Source of the DNA: Meghimatium bilineatum
Taxonomy: Eukaryota > Mollusca > Gastropoda > Stylommatophora > Philomycidae
Direction of reading: 5' to 3'
DNA: 64,000 nt
NCBI GenBank assembly: GCA_034231615.1
Contig: CM067298.1
Location: 53,534,883-53,598,882 of the forward strand
The stretch's first letter is position 1. Every line of letters begins with the position of its first letter. The notes beneath the pieces are model-generated. The model searched no databases. It saw only the letters and a list, made by a program, of their open reading frames with translations, and had not been told where the DNA came from. Below, piece by piece: positions 33,961 to 45,650 of this stretch. The translations under genes were made by a program, and so were the position numbers.

Positions 33961-35234
33961 AGCATATATTAAAACATACAAAAATAATTGTAGATACAGT
34001 AAGTGATGAGAAAATGAGAGATTGAACATACAAACTCCACTGTATAGAAAACAAGCAGAGTGTTATTTGGTGGGTAGTAGCTGTATGAGTTCCCATGGTC
34101 ATCTACAGGAAATAAGATCCGCACGCTTAAGAGTTTAGATAGTGATATAGATAGATACATTTATATATAGGGGGTATGTGTTTATGAATGTGGTGTTAGT
34201 TTTTCAGCATAAAAGCTTTACACCGATGCACTATTACCAATCAATTGATTGTGGTGCATTCTCAATGTAGGGTCTAAAATTGTATATTGTGAAGAGTATT
34301 TGCTTGTAGACATTAATTTCAAATTTGAGATATTTATTTGGAATATATGGACTTGCATCTGCAGTGCCCCGAATTAAAGATCCTTCTATTACAGAAAGGG
34401 CATTGGAAACAAATATGCATAGTTGGACGGATCTATCACCCAGATTGGTAGATATATAATATAGATGGATAAAGCGATGGATCGGCGTAGATACCTGGTT
34501 GGAAAACTTGTAAAACCATTAAAAAGCATGAGTTTTCTATTTTCTTGTAATTTCATAATGCATCTTCACAAAACACGGCCATGATCAGGTACACGTTTGC
34601 TTGAATCCATAAGATCATGTTATTATCTTCTCCGTTTTTTGGTACATACCCGAAATCTTGAGATCATCGAAACATTTTTTATGTGGATTAAATCTGACAT
34701 TTCCTAATTTCTGTCCACCACTGGAACATGTTCAGTAAACTTCTTTTTTTTCCGCGAAAGAAATTACTCCTTAGACTGCTTGCAATCCCTCTTAACATAC
34801 ATGAATTACAATTATCGAAGCCATTGTGGAGTCTTGAACACGAGACGCGTGGGAAGAAAATGACAGCACGTAAGAGCATCACGATGTAGCATAAATAGAA
34901 TCGCATGCAGTTGAAGATCTGGCCTTGCAGAGATAACTTTGCATGCAAGCAAGCAGATTTGCTAAATCAGATTTGATTATTGATGTATCCTACATGGATT
35001 TCACTATATTGACATCGGAAAAGAAAGATACCTGAACGGGAAGTCTGCGTTGCTTATGTGCATCATTAAATAGAACGAATTATGTTGAATTTGTAACATG
35101 AAGACCACAATTTAACAGCCTTAACAAAATCTGTTCCTATGTGGGGTAAGAATAAATGAAACAATAGTTAACGAAAAAAGCAGAATAAATGAGAACATTT
35201 TAAATATAGAAATAGGCCCTGTATATTTGTTTTA
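33961..35234. other. No recognisable feature
   Basis: AT-rich sequence with short frames only. Confidence 0.4.
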
Positions 35235-35500
35235 CATCATCATCAAGTGATGTGCCCAATTACGTTGGTGATCATATCTCTCCATGTACATCGATCTACC
35301 ATGACAATGTGTCATCATCTTTGTTGGTGTCGTCTATCGAAGCCATTCAGTCAAACTGTTCAATATCTTTTGCTCAAGGTCTTCCCCTTGCTCTTTTCCT
35401 TTCTATCTTTCCTGTTGTCACTATATTCTCACTGCCTCATCTTCTAATTATGTGCCGAATAAATGTTGACTGTCTTTTTCTTATATTGTAAATAATGCAT
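35235..35500 (-). mobile_element. LINE C-terminal fragment with GATGAT tail
   Basis: The minus strand reads IRKRQSTFIRHIIRR (near 35440-35490), then ENIVTTGKIERK and KILNSLTEWL in shifted frames, then MVDRCTWRDMITNVIGHI and a GATGATGATG tail at about 35236-35247. These are the same blocks as in 26855-27560 and 59321-59675. Confidence 0.65.
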
Positions 35501-35579
35501 CTTTTCACATCTATCGTAAGACAGTCATCATTAGTAATCTTTGCCGTCCAGGAAAATAATAACTTAAACGGATTGCAAT

Positions 35580-36307
35580 TTGGAGACCGCCAGGCACTAG
35601 TAACATCTTCACACGAAGAACTACACAGATAAAGACAGATTACATCATGCATGCCAAACCTTTAAGATGAAGATAAACATAGAAAGACTGAAGTAATGCA
35701 AAGAGGAAGAGCATAAAGAAACACCAATATATATATGTATGTATATATATAGATATATATGAAACATCAGACTTAAACAAGTGACAGAATTCACATACTT
35801 TGGAAGCAATACAACAATAAACGGCAAGAGCAGCTATGAAATGTACAATAGATGTAGTAATGCATACCAAGTCATGTGGCAAATTACACCAAACTTCATA
35901 AACAAAAATGTAGATTTAAACACCCCAATAACACTATTCAAAACGATCATGATACTAACGCCGTGCTACCAATGCCAAACGTGGACAACGAGACAGACTG
36001 AGGAATGAGGACATTAGACATAGAACCGACACCAGCCCAATCGTGGAAAATATTAAGAGACACCAACAGATCAATGGTTTGCACACATCAACAAACTACC
36101 ATCAGATAGCATAACACAGCAAGCTATGCTAAACTGATACTGCGAATGCAGACCTAGAGGCCGACCACGAAAACGATGGGCCACTGAAATAAAAGAGGCG
36201 ACACATTCCACAATATACCCAGCACACATGAGGGTCATCTGCAGAAAGCTCTTCTACCCCTGACAAGCAACAACGGGTTTAGCGAATAGATAGATAGATA
36301 GATAGAT
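35580..36307 (+). mobile_element. LINE RT C-terminus, CYQCQTW family, GATA tail
   Basis: Plus-strand frames give ALVTSSHEELHR, KMKINIERLK-type HRKTEVMQRGRA, an inserted TA microsatellite (about 35728-35760), FTYFGSNTTINGKSSYEMYN, VDLNTPITLFKTIMILTPCY and CQTW. In another frame follow WFAHINKLPSDSI and RPRGRPRKRWATEIKEATHS. The element ends in a GATAGATAGATA tail at about 36283-36307. The order palm end, thumb and RGRPRKRW block is normal for LINE ORF2. It has several breaks. A smaller relative is at 21115-21310. Confidence 0.75.
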
Positions 36308-36576
36308 AAACACTAATAAAATTTCTTCCAAGTCTAAGAAAATAAGAATAGTAGTCGCCTATTGCAGCCAATGATGACCTCATGTTCAATGAAGACAATG
36401 ATGACAACACGTTCGATGAAGACAATGATGACACCAATTTCATACTTTAATCCACAGTTGTATATGAAATAACATATATTTAATACGGCATATGGCATGT
36501 ATGTTAATATTCGAATGATACACATACGAGAAGTGGGTGTTCTTCTAAACGATCAACTTAATCCTGGATACATTTA

Positions 36577-37005
36577 CATCTTCTTGATTCTTGATTAGAA
36601 ACTGGCTTCACAGCACGCGGGACATTCCCATAAGTGCTCCGCCCTCCGCTCCAGCAGCCATCCCAGTGTATGTAGACTCATAGTCGGGTGTTGATTGTGT
36701 GATCTTTGGGACTTTCCAAAAAATTTACTTTTCCTCCCCTCACCTCTGAATACTCCCATTTCTAGCATTCTCCGTATGTGTACGTTCTCAACCTCATTGA
36801 CATCATCTGCATCTTGAAATGAATGTATTACTGCCTTTATTAAATCTGCTTTAGCTCTTCTCAGCAATGTGCCGTCTATCGCCGCATTGCCTGCCAATAG
36901 GTCGGCTCTCTTGTTTAATCTGACACCAGTATTACCGGTGCAATATATCCATGTAATGCTCTGGACAACTGAGATGTCCAATAAGACATTTACATCACAC
37001 ATAAG
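36577..37005 (-). mobile_element. LINE RNase H end and C-terminus, ATCAAGAA tail
   Basis: A minus-strand frame of 135 residues has SITWIYCTGNTGVRLNKRAD then LLAGNAAIDGTL, the last RNase H motif (W.YCPGHAGV.GNERAD in relatives; the catalytic Asp is kept). It continues with RRMLEMGVFRGEGRKSKFFG, QRSHNQHPTMSLHTLGWLLE and a terminal HLWECPACC. Its 3' end is AATCAAGAATCAAGAA at 36578-36596. The frame is free of stops, so the copy is relatively young. Other 3' ends of the family lie at 16289-16430 (minus) and 52586-52652 (plus). Confidence 0.85.
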
Positions 37006-37175
37006 TAAATGTCCTTATCACATGAATCAGGAGTATGTAGAATACTGCACAACCTCAAAGTTTAATGAGATAAACGGAAATTTCGGAGGGTTGGATTCAG
37101 TGTCTTGACAATCACTAAATGTAAACATAACATTCAACCAGACGCCGACTTGGAATCCATTATAGTACGTAATAT

Positions 37176-37464
37176 TCTTCTTCTTTTTCTTCTGCGTTCG
37201 TTCTCAAACTCCTGCAGATTAGCAGGATGTAGTCCGGAGAACGGATTGCGTTTTGTCATGGCTTACAGCATTGCTGCGATATCTGCGATTTTCGGCATGC
37301 CACATCCGACTTCAGTATGGCTTTGGTTCTCTGACCCTATATGGGATGGAACTGTTAACTCCATCCCATAACCTCCTTAATCGCCATTTACGACATGCAT
37401 GGAAGGTAAAGAATATTGCTATTCTTTCCTCCCCTTTCGGGCCCCGGCAACACAGGGGGACGAT
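37176..37464 (-). repeat. SINE-1 copy (antisense)
   Basis: Full-length SINE-1 from the TTCTTCTTTTTCTTCTGCG tail to GGGGCCCGGCAACACAGG-like head. GTAATAT at 37169-37175 and 37465-37471 may be its duplication. Confidence 0.85.
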
Positions 37465-37774
37465 GTAATATCCAATTCAGCGTATGCGTACGCAGGAAAC
37501 TAAATCACAACAGAATAAATTAGAAATGTGAATTGGTAGACATAAACATATTGGTATCTGTGAAACGGTTCCATGAAGACTGCCTATATACGTTAGGGAA
37601 TGCTGCAGTTAATAGAAGTTTAGAGAGCAATATGTGGGAAAATAATGAGCATTGAGACTGACTAAAGAAAACTCATTGGAAAACTGTCATGACAGAAAAT
37701 AAAGGCATGCCATTATTATTAGTACAAAATGAGAAATGGAAGATGTTCTATGAATAGTAGTAGAAGACGGAAAG

Positions 37775-38862
37775 GAAATTTATGGAGTGGTTATTATTAC
37801 AAGACAGAAATGAGAGTTATGGGGTGGTTATTAATACAAGACAGAAATGAGAGTTATGGGGTGGTTATTAATACAAGACAGAAATGAGAGTTATGGGGTG
37901 GTTATTAATACAAGACAGAAATGAGAGTTATGGGGTGGTTATTAATACAAGACAGAAATGAGAGTTATGGGGTGGTTATTAATACAAGACAGAAATGAGA
38001 GTTATGGGGTGGTTATTAATACAAGACAGAAATGAGAGTTATGGGGTGGTTATTAATACAAGACAGAAATGAGAGTTATGGGGTGGTTATTAATACAAGA
38101 CAGAAATGAGAGTTATGGGGTGGTTATTAATGCAAGACAGAAATGAGAGTTATGGGGTGGTTATTAATACAAGACAGAAATGAGAGTTATGGGGTGGTTA
38201 TTAATACAAGACAGAAATGAGAGTTATGGGGTGGTTATTAATACAAGACAGAAATGAGAGTTATGGGGTGGTTATTAATACAAGACAGAAATTAGAGTTA
38301 TGGGGTGGTTATTAATACAAGACAGAAATGAGAGTTATGGGGTGGTTATTAATACAAGACAGAAATGAGAGTTATGGGGTGGTTATTAATACAAGACAGA
38401 AATGAGAGTTATGGGGTGGTTATTAATGCAAGACAGAAATGAGAGTTATGGGGTGGTTATTAATACAAGACAGGAATGCAAGTTATGGGGTGGTTATTAA
38501 TACAAGACAGAAATGAGAGTTATGGGGTGGTTATTAATACAAGACAGAAATGAGAGTTATGGGGTGGTTATTAATACAAGACAGAAATGAGAGTTATGGG
38601 GTGGTTATTAATACAAGACAGAAATGAGAGTTATGGGGTGGTTATTAATACAAGACAGAATTGAGAGTTATGGGGTGGTTATTAATACAAGACAGAAATG
38701 AGAGTTATGGGGTGGTTATTAATACAAGACAGAAATGAGAGTTATGGGGTGGTTATTAATACAAGACAGAAATGAGAGTTATGGGGTGGTTATTAATACA
38801 AGACAGAAATGAGAGTTATGGGGTTGTTATTAATATAAGACAGGAATGCAAGTTATGGGAGA
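37775..38862 (+). repeat. 37-bp minisatellite, about 29 units
   Basis: The unit ATGAGAGTTATGGGGTGGTT plus ATTAATACAAGACAGAA is repeated with very few changes. Marker variants recur in register: TAATGCAAG at 38129 and 38425 (eight units apart), and AGGAATGCAAG at 38472 and 38842 (ten units apart). This points to block duplication inside the array. The unit is not a multiple of three and no frame stays open, so it is not coding. The uniformity suggests recent expansion, or homogenisation. Confidence 0.97.
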
Positions 38863-39099
38863 GTTATTAGCGAGACAGTCAGCAGTATAGAAACTCTGTT
38901 TTCAGAATTAATGATGGTCCCAATCGTAACGTTTTTTATTATTGTATTTCCCCCGGTTAGTCACTATTTATATAATTTGCTATTATTCGCATCCGATTCC
39001 AATTATGTATATATTACGAATGGGACGCCCATCTCGAGGCTACCATCTGGTAAAGTAGCAATTCTACATTCCAGGTCTGTATTCTATGTCCATGGCTGC

Positions 39100-39185
39100 G
39101 GATATTAGCACAAGACGGAAATAAAAGTTATGGGATGGTTATTAGTACAAGATGGAAATGAAAGTTATGGGATAGTTGTTATAGT
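39100..39185 (+). repeat. Diverged units of the 37-bp minisatellite
   Basis: ACAAGACGGAAATAAAAGTT, ATGGGATGGTTATTAGTACA and ATGGAAATGAAAGTTATGGG are diverged units about 240 bp beyond the main array. Confidence 0.85.
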
Positions 39186-39647
39186 TATTTCTACAATTCA
39201 AGTTATTTACTTGAGCTCAATTTTCAATAAAGCTACCTGATGCACTGCAGCTATATTTCGCAGTTAGTCTTATACACAACACGATCTTAGGAATTCATAT
39301 TTTACAAAATGCTATGTAGATAGCAAATGTAGAGAGTATATGTAAAACATGACTTTTATATTTGATGATCAAATAGTCTTATATTTTTCTTGTGACATTG
39401 GTGTTGAAGCGGACTATGTATATTTGATTGTTCCGTAAATAAAGGTAAATGCAAATAAAAAATCGCTGTGAGAAGCAAAAATGTGAAGTACCAGCTGATT
39501 GTATTATGAAATAAAGTCCGTGATCTTGTAAGATATTTGATCGATTTGAGAACAACAGAGATTTTCACATCAGTTATTTTATTCAGATTAAGAAGACTCT
39601 AAAATATCGACTACTGCTAAGGGATGAATAAAATGAAAACATTCACG
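39186..39647. other. No recognisable feature
   Basis: Nothing supportable seen. Confidence 0.4.
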
Positions 39648-40450
39648 TTATCAATATGCATCTTCCTCTTGAAGCACATGCTCTTCACATTTTCTCCAGT
39701 ACTCAAAATCTATTTGTGCAAATGCATCGCGTGTTATGTTTGTTACATCACAAAATTTGACAGGCTTCAGTTAGTCTTGTTTTAGTAGAGTTACTTAACC
39801 TTTGACTGCATCCCACACAAGAGCAATGAGATTTAGATGTGAATGGTAAGGTGGTAGCCAAAGAGAAGTATGACCATGCTCAGCGATGGTTTTTTGTAAA
39901 TTATAAAAGTCTTTGTATTCTTAGGTCAGTCTCACAAGTTCTAAACTCTGGCCTGACTTTATATCGGTAAAAAACCCATTCTCTTTTGCAAGCTATGTAA
40001 TTATTTCTTACTTTGTGCTTGATGGAGTGGGAATTTTGTCTCCATGAGTTACTACGTTATGATAGGAGACATTGTCAATAGCAATGCCTGACGGTCTATC
40101 CAGAACTGGTACAATTTAAGTTAATTAACCAATTGTTGAAAATAATTCAATTTTTTTTTGCGGCAATCTACCATCTATAGATATTCTTGGGCAATACGTT
40201 CTGCCTCACTTACATGACCATTTGCGTTATTATCTGCATGGCCTATTAACATTCGTTTACATTTGCTGTTTGGGATTTTCCTTTTCTTAGTTCCGTCAAA
40301 TAGTTGTCACTTTTATCAAATCTATAGTGAGCATATATCCACGATTAATCCATATCGATTTATGTCATAACCTTTCATCCTACACTTCATATCTACATCA
40401 GCGATTTGCATCGTACAGCCATGAGGCGCATTTTCTCACATAATATATTC
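39648..40450 (-). pseudogene. DDE transposase remnant (Tc1/mariner superfamily-like)
   Basis: Minus-strand frames give SGIAIDNVSYHNVVTHGDKI then PTPSSTK (about 39990-40100), corresponding to the V.DNA.YH block with the second catalytic Asp. AEHGHTSLWLPPYHSHLNLI then ALVWDAVKG follows (about 39825-39885), matching the LPPYH..NPIE..W.. block. The final Glu/Asp position reads Ala (NLIA for NPIE), so the site is dead. The C-terminus has ITRDAFAQIDFEYWRKCEEH then VLQEEDAY and a stop. The N-terminal part, to about 40440, is less clear. At least four stops or shifts are present, and no terminal inverted repeats were found. Confidence 0.8.
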
Positions 40451-41569
40451 TTGAATGTAAGTGTTTTCTGAAAAATTAAATCGTAATCCTAACAATCCTA
40501 CATAATGCGGTTTTATAAATAATAATATCTCAATCACTACGGATGTATAGTTTTTAATTTACGTAGTGTTACATCATTATCGGAAACAACATTTTCAGCA
40601 TCTCAAATATACCATCTTTGTCGAAATCATCAGATTTTCCTTTCCGATCGTGTTGTCTTGCTTTATCAAACGGCTAAAAGAAATATTTAAACCGAGATCA
40701 TGATGTGTTATCTTTTTAAGATTGTGTATGTCGTAATATAAACCTCTTTTAGTTTCTCTGCAAATGTAACTGTGCAATCATGTAGTTACATTTGGCACAG
40801 TAGTGAATTTACAATACATTATTTCAAAATCTTATTTTAATACAACTCTTAACTACATATAACAATTGGCTAAATCGAGCAAGATACCATAATAAAAACA
40901 CACCGAATATGCAATACGCCTTTGAATAAATTGAAGTTTATCTATTTAGTCATCCAACAAAAACATACAGAATATAGTGTATCTTCTATAGGTATACCCC
41001 AGTACTTCAGTGAATTTTATTTGTGACAATCTTGACAAACACCCACAATGACCAATTAAAAGACAACGGTTTTCAAGCTTTATAAATTCAGTAAGACTGC
41101 CAATAACAATGAGGTTTCTTTAATAAACGACACACGACGATACATTTATAATCATATAAATCGTGGTAGGTCGACTGAATATCAACATTAACGTTCATCT
41201 GCATCGACAGAAGAACCCGCTACTGATAACGTCTTCTTATTTTCATCATGCTTCTAATTGTCCAGTATATTTATACTTTGCGTCACAGCCAATAAAGGTG
41301 TGGAGAGAAAAACAACGAAATAAAGCTTATTTCCTCTCATCAACAGGGGCTGTGAACAGACCCGGCTGTACTGTAGAAAATAGCACAATATGTACATTCA
41401 CACTACCTTTATAAATGTACATTTTATAGAGAACATGTTTTAATCTAGTTACATTTTTTATGACAAACAATTTTTTTTCATATGATCGTGGAGATTTTCA
41501 AGTAGGATCTAAAAGATCTTTTCGATCTAGTAAGTAGTTTTGGAGGAAAATATTTTCAAATGACTAGCA
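40451..41569. other. No recognisable feature
   Basis: Nothing supportable. The 83-residue frame at 41163-41414 has no domain. Confidence 0.4.
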
Positions 41570-41735
41570 AGAATTATGGGACAGACTATAGAACAAGACG
41601 GAAATGAAAGTTATGGCATTGTTATTATTAGAAGACGGAAATGAAAGTTATGCCATTGTTATTATTAGAAGACGGAAATGAAAGTTATGGCATTGTTATT
41701 ATTAGAAGACGGACATGAAAGATCCGAGATGGTAA
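41570..41735 (+). repeat. Sister array of the 37-bp minisatellite
   Basis: About four units of GACGGAAATGAAAGTTATGG plus CATTGTTATTATTAGAA. The consensus is close to the array at 37775-38862 but forms its own variant class. The intervening region contains the decayed DDE transposase. Confidence 0.9.
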
Positions 41736-41989
41736 TTAGTTACTAGTATTTTGAATCTACTGTATTCACGCGCATGTTGACGGAGTTTGAAAGTTGAACA
41801 AAGATTAAGCATGCGGTCTCTCATGCGGGCTGTAAGTGATGATTAAGCTGCAAGATTTTTACCCCATACTAGAAGGTTTCATGAACGAATGTGCTGAAGT
41901 ATGATGTTTCGGTTCGAATGGCGCAGCTATCGCAGTCTATCTATAAATCACAACTTAGAGTAGTACGTTCTCCTGAAGACATTCTGTTA

Positions 41990-42335
41990 ATGGTGTTCGT
42001 CCATCACAGGTGATGATGATCATTTGTGACATCCACTTTTGAAAATTCAATTTTAGTTATGTCCTTGATTATGAGTTCGTAGATGGCTAATGAGCCATAT
42101 TCGAGCATGTCCTTGGACAGTTCGGACATGGAATGAGGACAGTAGACGGATCTTGGTTTATATGTGACTTTCTAGCTGCTCTCCGCTGTTGAGCGGCTGC
42201 ATTTTCCTCTTTTCACAAGATGATGCGCTCTTATTGATTTTAGAACGGCATGTAGGTCTATTTTGTGCAAGTTCTTCCATATATCGTGGTCTATTTCAAA
42301 GGCTTTTAGTGAGTTCTTTAACGAGTCTTTTTGTT
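41990..42335 (-). mobile_element. LINE 3' end, IPDTTVLDR family
   Basis: Nearly collinear with the last 340 bp of the copy at 24790-25805. GTTCGTCCATCACAGGTGAT starts the UTR end, and GAACGGCATGTAGGTCTATT with TTGTGCAAGTTCTTCC mark the coding end (RSTW..., EELAQN in translation). It is truncated at about 42335. Confidence 0.85.
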
Positions 42336-42982
42336 AATAGCAAAGATATGAAACCGCATGCGGAATGAGAATAGCTGCTTCTCTAAACTGCAACGACACA
42401 GAAATAATCTTATTTTCGTAAATAAGATACCGAATGATAACATGTAATAAGAGCGAACGAAAAAATAGCCATGCTAAATTTCTAAAGCTACAATCGAACA
42501 TCCTGTTTGTTCTATCACTGGATTATCAAGTGTACGATTACAGATAATCGGGATAAATATTTGCATTTAACTTGCGTAATGAAGACTTACATCTGGCAGA
42601 TGAGACAAAACACGCACGAGCTGAATGGATGATTCCTATCTGGTTTCATCTCCCGAATGAAAGGATAAACATTAAAGTCATCACTAGTCATTAAAGAAAC
42701 TTTTCAGGTTTTAGAGATTTAACGGATGTTTTATATAAAAGAAATGAAATTAACACGCACAATTAGCAACACATGTTCTTTAATTCGACATGAGTTGAAT
42801 GGTATAGAGTAAATAATCTTCAAACTATAAAATATGCTAAACGTACATCAAGCCTATGGATATTATATTCTATACAGGACGTATACATCAACCAGGAGTT
42901 ATTTAGCTGCAGTGAAATTTTAGCCAATATAAATCCGTACAGTGGAATTTCATTGTCTTCGATATAGAGTGAGATTGCTATG
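42336..42982. other. No recognisable feature
   Basis: Nothing supportable seen. Confidence 0.4.
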
Positions 42983-43460
42983 CTAACCTTCTGAGTTCGC
43001 TCTTAAATACTCATCACGAACGTCGTGCGGTTTCCGCTAGGAAGCGTGAAGTACGTTGTGTTGACGTTTAATTTCTTTAAAGCAGGTATAATACATTCGA
43101 TTTTTGCATTTTTTTAACTCAATCTTTCATTCTAGTCTGGGACAGCCTTCCTATCTGCGCAAACAACAGATTATTAGGAATTCACCGCTATGACGGTTTA
43201 TCACCAAACGTCCAGTTAGACTGTGTATTTTGGCCTAGGTCAACTACGTCTACCTCGTAGAAGGCTTTCCGCTGCAAATGAACTTGTCTCGCGTAATTAG
43301 ACGGCACATTGCTCAGTGGTATATATTCTTTTCTCATCTGTGAGAGTGGTTACGGTACACTCTATACCTGAATTGGACTACGGTTGAGTAGTCCTCTTAG
43401 CCGAGGTTGTATTCACCAACATCGTGAACACCTTGTCCAGATCTGAACCTCTAAACACAT
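42983..43460 (-). repeat. REP-A dispersed repeat, second antisense copy
   Basis: Collinear with 32720-33240: ACTCATCACGAACGTCGTGC, GGAAGCGTGAAGTACGTTGT, TATGACGGTTTATCACC, CGCGTAATTAGACGG, CTTAGCCGAGGTTGTA and CATCGTGAACACCTTGTCCA. Its 3' tail is reduced to CTGAGTTCGCTC, without the AAGAAG repeats. Confidence 0.8.
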
Positions 43461-44374
43461 TTAAGAGAATTCAGGGACATTTTATGTTTTTGATTTTCCA
43501 CGTGAAATGCTTACAGAAAATAACTAGAAGTTATTCTCGCGATGAACTCAGTTTTAGCTAGGATATCCATATATTGTATAAAGAGACATTTATTTCCATT
43601 GCGTATACAAGCTTGCTCTAAATAATGTTCTTGTATTCAAATACATAGGAGGGTATGTTTCGACCAGTCACAATCACAATACACGTGTATGGGTAAAAGA
43701 TTTATTATACCAAAACATGACCAACGTCCGTGGTTGAAGTGCAATAAATGATCTGTTTAAATACCACAAAGAATGCAGATTGACAATAAAGCCTAGAGTG
43801 AAGATATATTGGGAAAAAAGATTATGTGTAAGAAGAAATGAAAGTTTAAATTGAAAGACATGCATTCACATAAAGCAGACATATTGAAATAGTTTGTAAT
43901 AATCATGATATATTCGTTGTGATCATTGCCATAGTGAAAACAAATGTTTTAGTGAGAAGGAAGGCGTATATATGGCGCGACATGTATATCTAACTTGTAT
44001 TGCGCGAGCACCACAACTCCTTACAAGAGCATCACGGTGCTCGCAAGCACTGGATTGAAACCACAAGGTGTAACCTATGGTAGTCATTGTTGATTGCTAG
44101 TTAGATTACTCCTGTGTTTGTTGAGGTAACATTACGGCTATCTTTTTTTCTGCGGATCTTTTTCAAAACTCGCCTGGCCATTAAGACATCTTCCAACGGA
44201 ATTAATTAAGACTTTAATTCGTTACATTTATTGACTATTTTCTGGATATCAGTTGGCCATTATTTACATACTTATTGTTTACATAACAATATTGATACCA
44301 GAAATATCAGTAATGCTGAAATGTGCTGTGTCGTGCCAAAAAACATGAATTTCGCAGTTACGTTGTATGATACC
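43461..44374. other. No recognisable feature
   Basis: Nothing supportable seen. Confidence 0.4.
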
Positions 44375-44440
44375 GCGGAATACATTCCTTTCTCTGGAAT
44401 GCATCGTTTAAACCGACTGGAGTTGGAGAACGAAGAAATA
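44375..44440 (+). repeat. SINE 3' fragment (SINE-1/2 type), diverged
   Basis: ATACATTCCTTTCTCTGGAA, TGCATCG and GACTGGAGTTGGAGAACGAA follow the order of the shared SINE 3' half. It is short and much altered. Confidence 0.5.
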
Positions 44441-44466
44441 GGCGGGTATGCAAGGAATATTAATGA

Positions 44467-44660
44467 ATGAAAAACCCTCATGGTCGCAGTGGCACCACAT
44501 TGGATGCTTCAACAGACAGAGCCCTCCAGCGATTTCTATCTTCAACAATGCCGGGCAGTGAGGAAAAATCTTGTCTCGTCCATTTCTTGATGTTGTCCGT
44601 CTACATTTTTATTTGCCCTCCTCAGCTTCTGCCCCTTTGGAACGGCCCCTGTAGCATTTT
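44467..44660 (-). mobile_element. LINE 3' end, copy of the 23303 family
   Basis: GGTACCACATTGGATGCTTC-type sequence (here GGCACCACATTGGATGCTTC), ACAGACAGAGCCCTCCAGCG and CTTGATGTTGTCCGTCTACA match 23340-23500 in order. Only about 190 bp remain. A CATTCATTAAT stretch replaces the ATTG tail. Confidence 0.8.
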
Positions 44661-45479
44661 AAGAAATATATATATAACACAATAAGAAGACCATGCCATT
44701 AGTGATACTGATAAAAAACAAATTGTAAATTCAATGGGATCTTATACATGGAACTTTATGAAACAAAATTAATGTACTATTTTATATACGCACGTCTAGA
44801 TTAGAGCTATCTGCCTCATGAAATATGTACACACAGTGCATAGGCCACACACGAGGGATTTTATGTTTCATTGTAAAGGAATAGAATATTGGATAGTTAA
44901 TGAGTTCAAGATAAGCTGGCATATGTTTCCAGTATATAAAATGTACAATGTTCAACTTCTAGACAATTCAGCGAATTGGAAGCACAGGAAGATAAATATT
45001 TGAAATCCATCGCTCCGAATGTCTGCTTGATATTTAAAGAATTGCCTGGTTTCCTGTTATGTGAATTTCCCCCCTAAATCATGTAGAATGTAGAAGGCTA
45101 GAATTAGTTTGCAATATAATAGTAACATCGGTCTATGTGATGGAATGCTGCAGAACTCTTCTCAGACGAACGCTATGTCGGGTTCAATTTCCGGGAACAG
45201 GTAGTTGAGTATCCGGATTGATCGCATTACAGTTGACAGCATACTGAATGTAAATATTGCCCAGACAATCATTAGTGCTAAAAAAAGTGGATTTATGCCA
45301 ACGTCTTGAATATAATATGTTAAGAACTTTAACAACTCGGGGGTAGTGGAAACGTTGGATTTATTTGACGGGTTTCCTCGTCCAGTGTTCTATCTTCTCC
45401 TTCTATCATTAGATCTCACACTTCTGCTGATTGACAGAATGTTGTCGACAGAAAAGAAAGCGGTGGGTTATATGTACAT
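44661..45479. other. No recognisable feature
   Basis: Nothing supportable seen. Confidence 0.4.
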
Positions 45480-45650
45480 GGATTGCGACATGTACATCTT
45501 TCAAGCTGACACATTCAACTTCAGCATGACTTTCAGATCATTTGCTCTACAGGACAGAGCGGCGAGCTACACTGCTACATCGTTTTAGTCGCCTTTTACG
45601 TCATGCATGACGTGTCATGGTGTTACTAATCTTAGCATTACTTTCTGACA
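45480..45650 (-). repeat. SINE-1 copy, old
   Basis: GCGACATGTACATCTTTCA, GACACATTCAACTTCAGCAT, TTAGTCGCCTTTTACGTCAT and GGTGTTACTAATCTTA follow SINE-1 order. The homology is clear but diverged, and both ends are lost. Confidence 0.6.

Noticed and set aside
33566-34102. 178-residue minus-strand frame, hydrophobic
   Set aside because: Its core is the 41-bp array translated; no homologous domain and no support for a start or splice signals.
37775-38862. CRISPR-like direct repeats
   Set aside because: The 37-bp units are head-to-tail with no spacers, and the context is eukaryotic.
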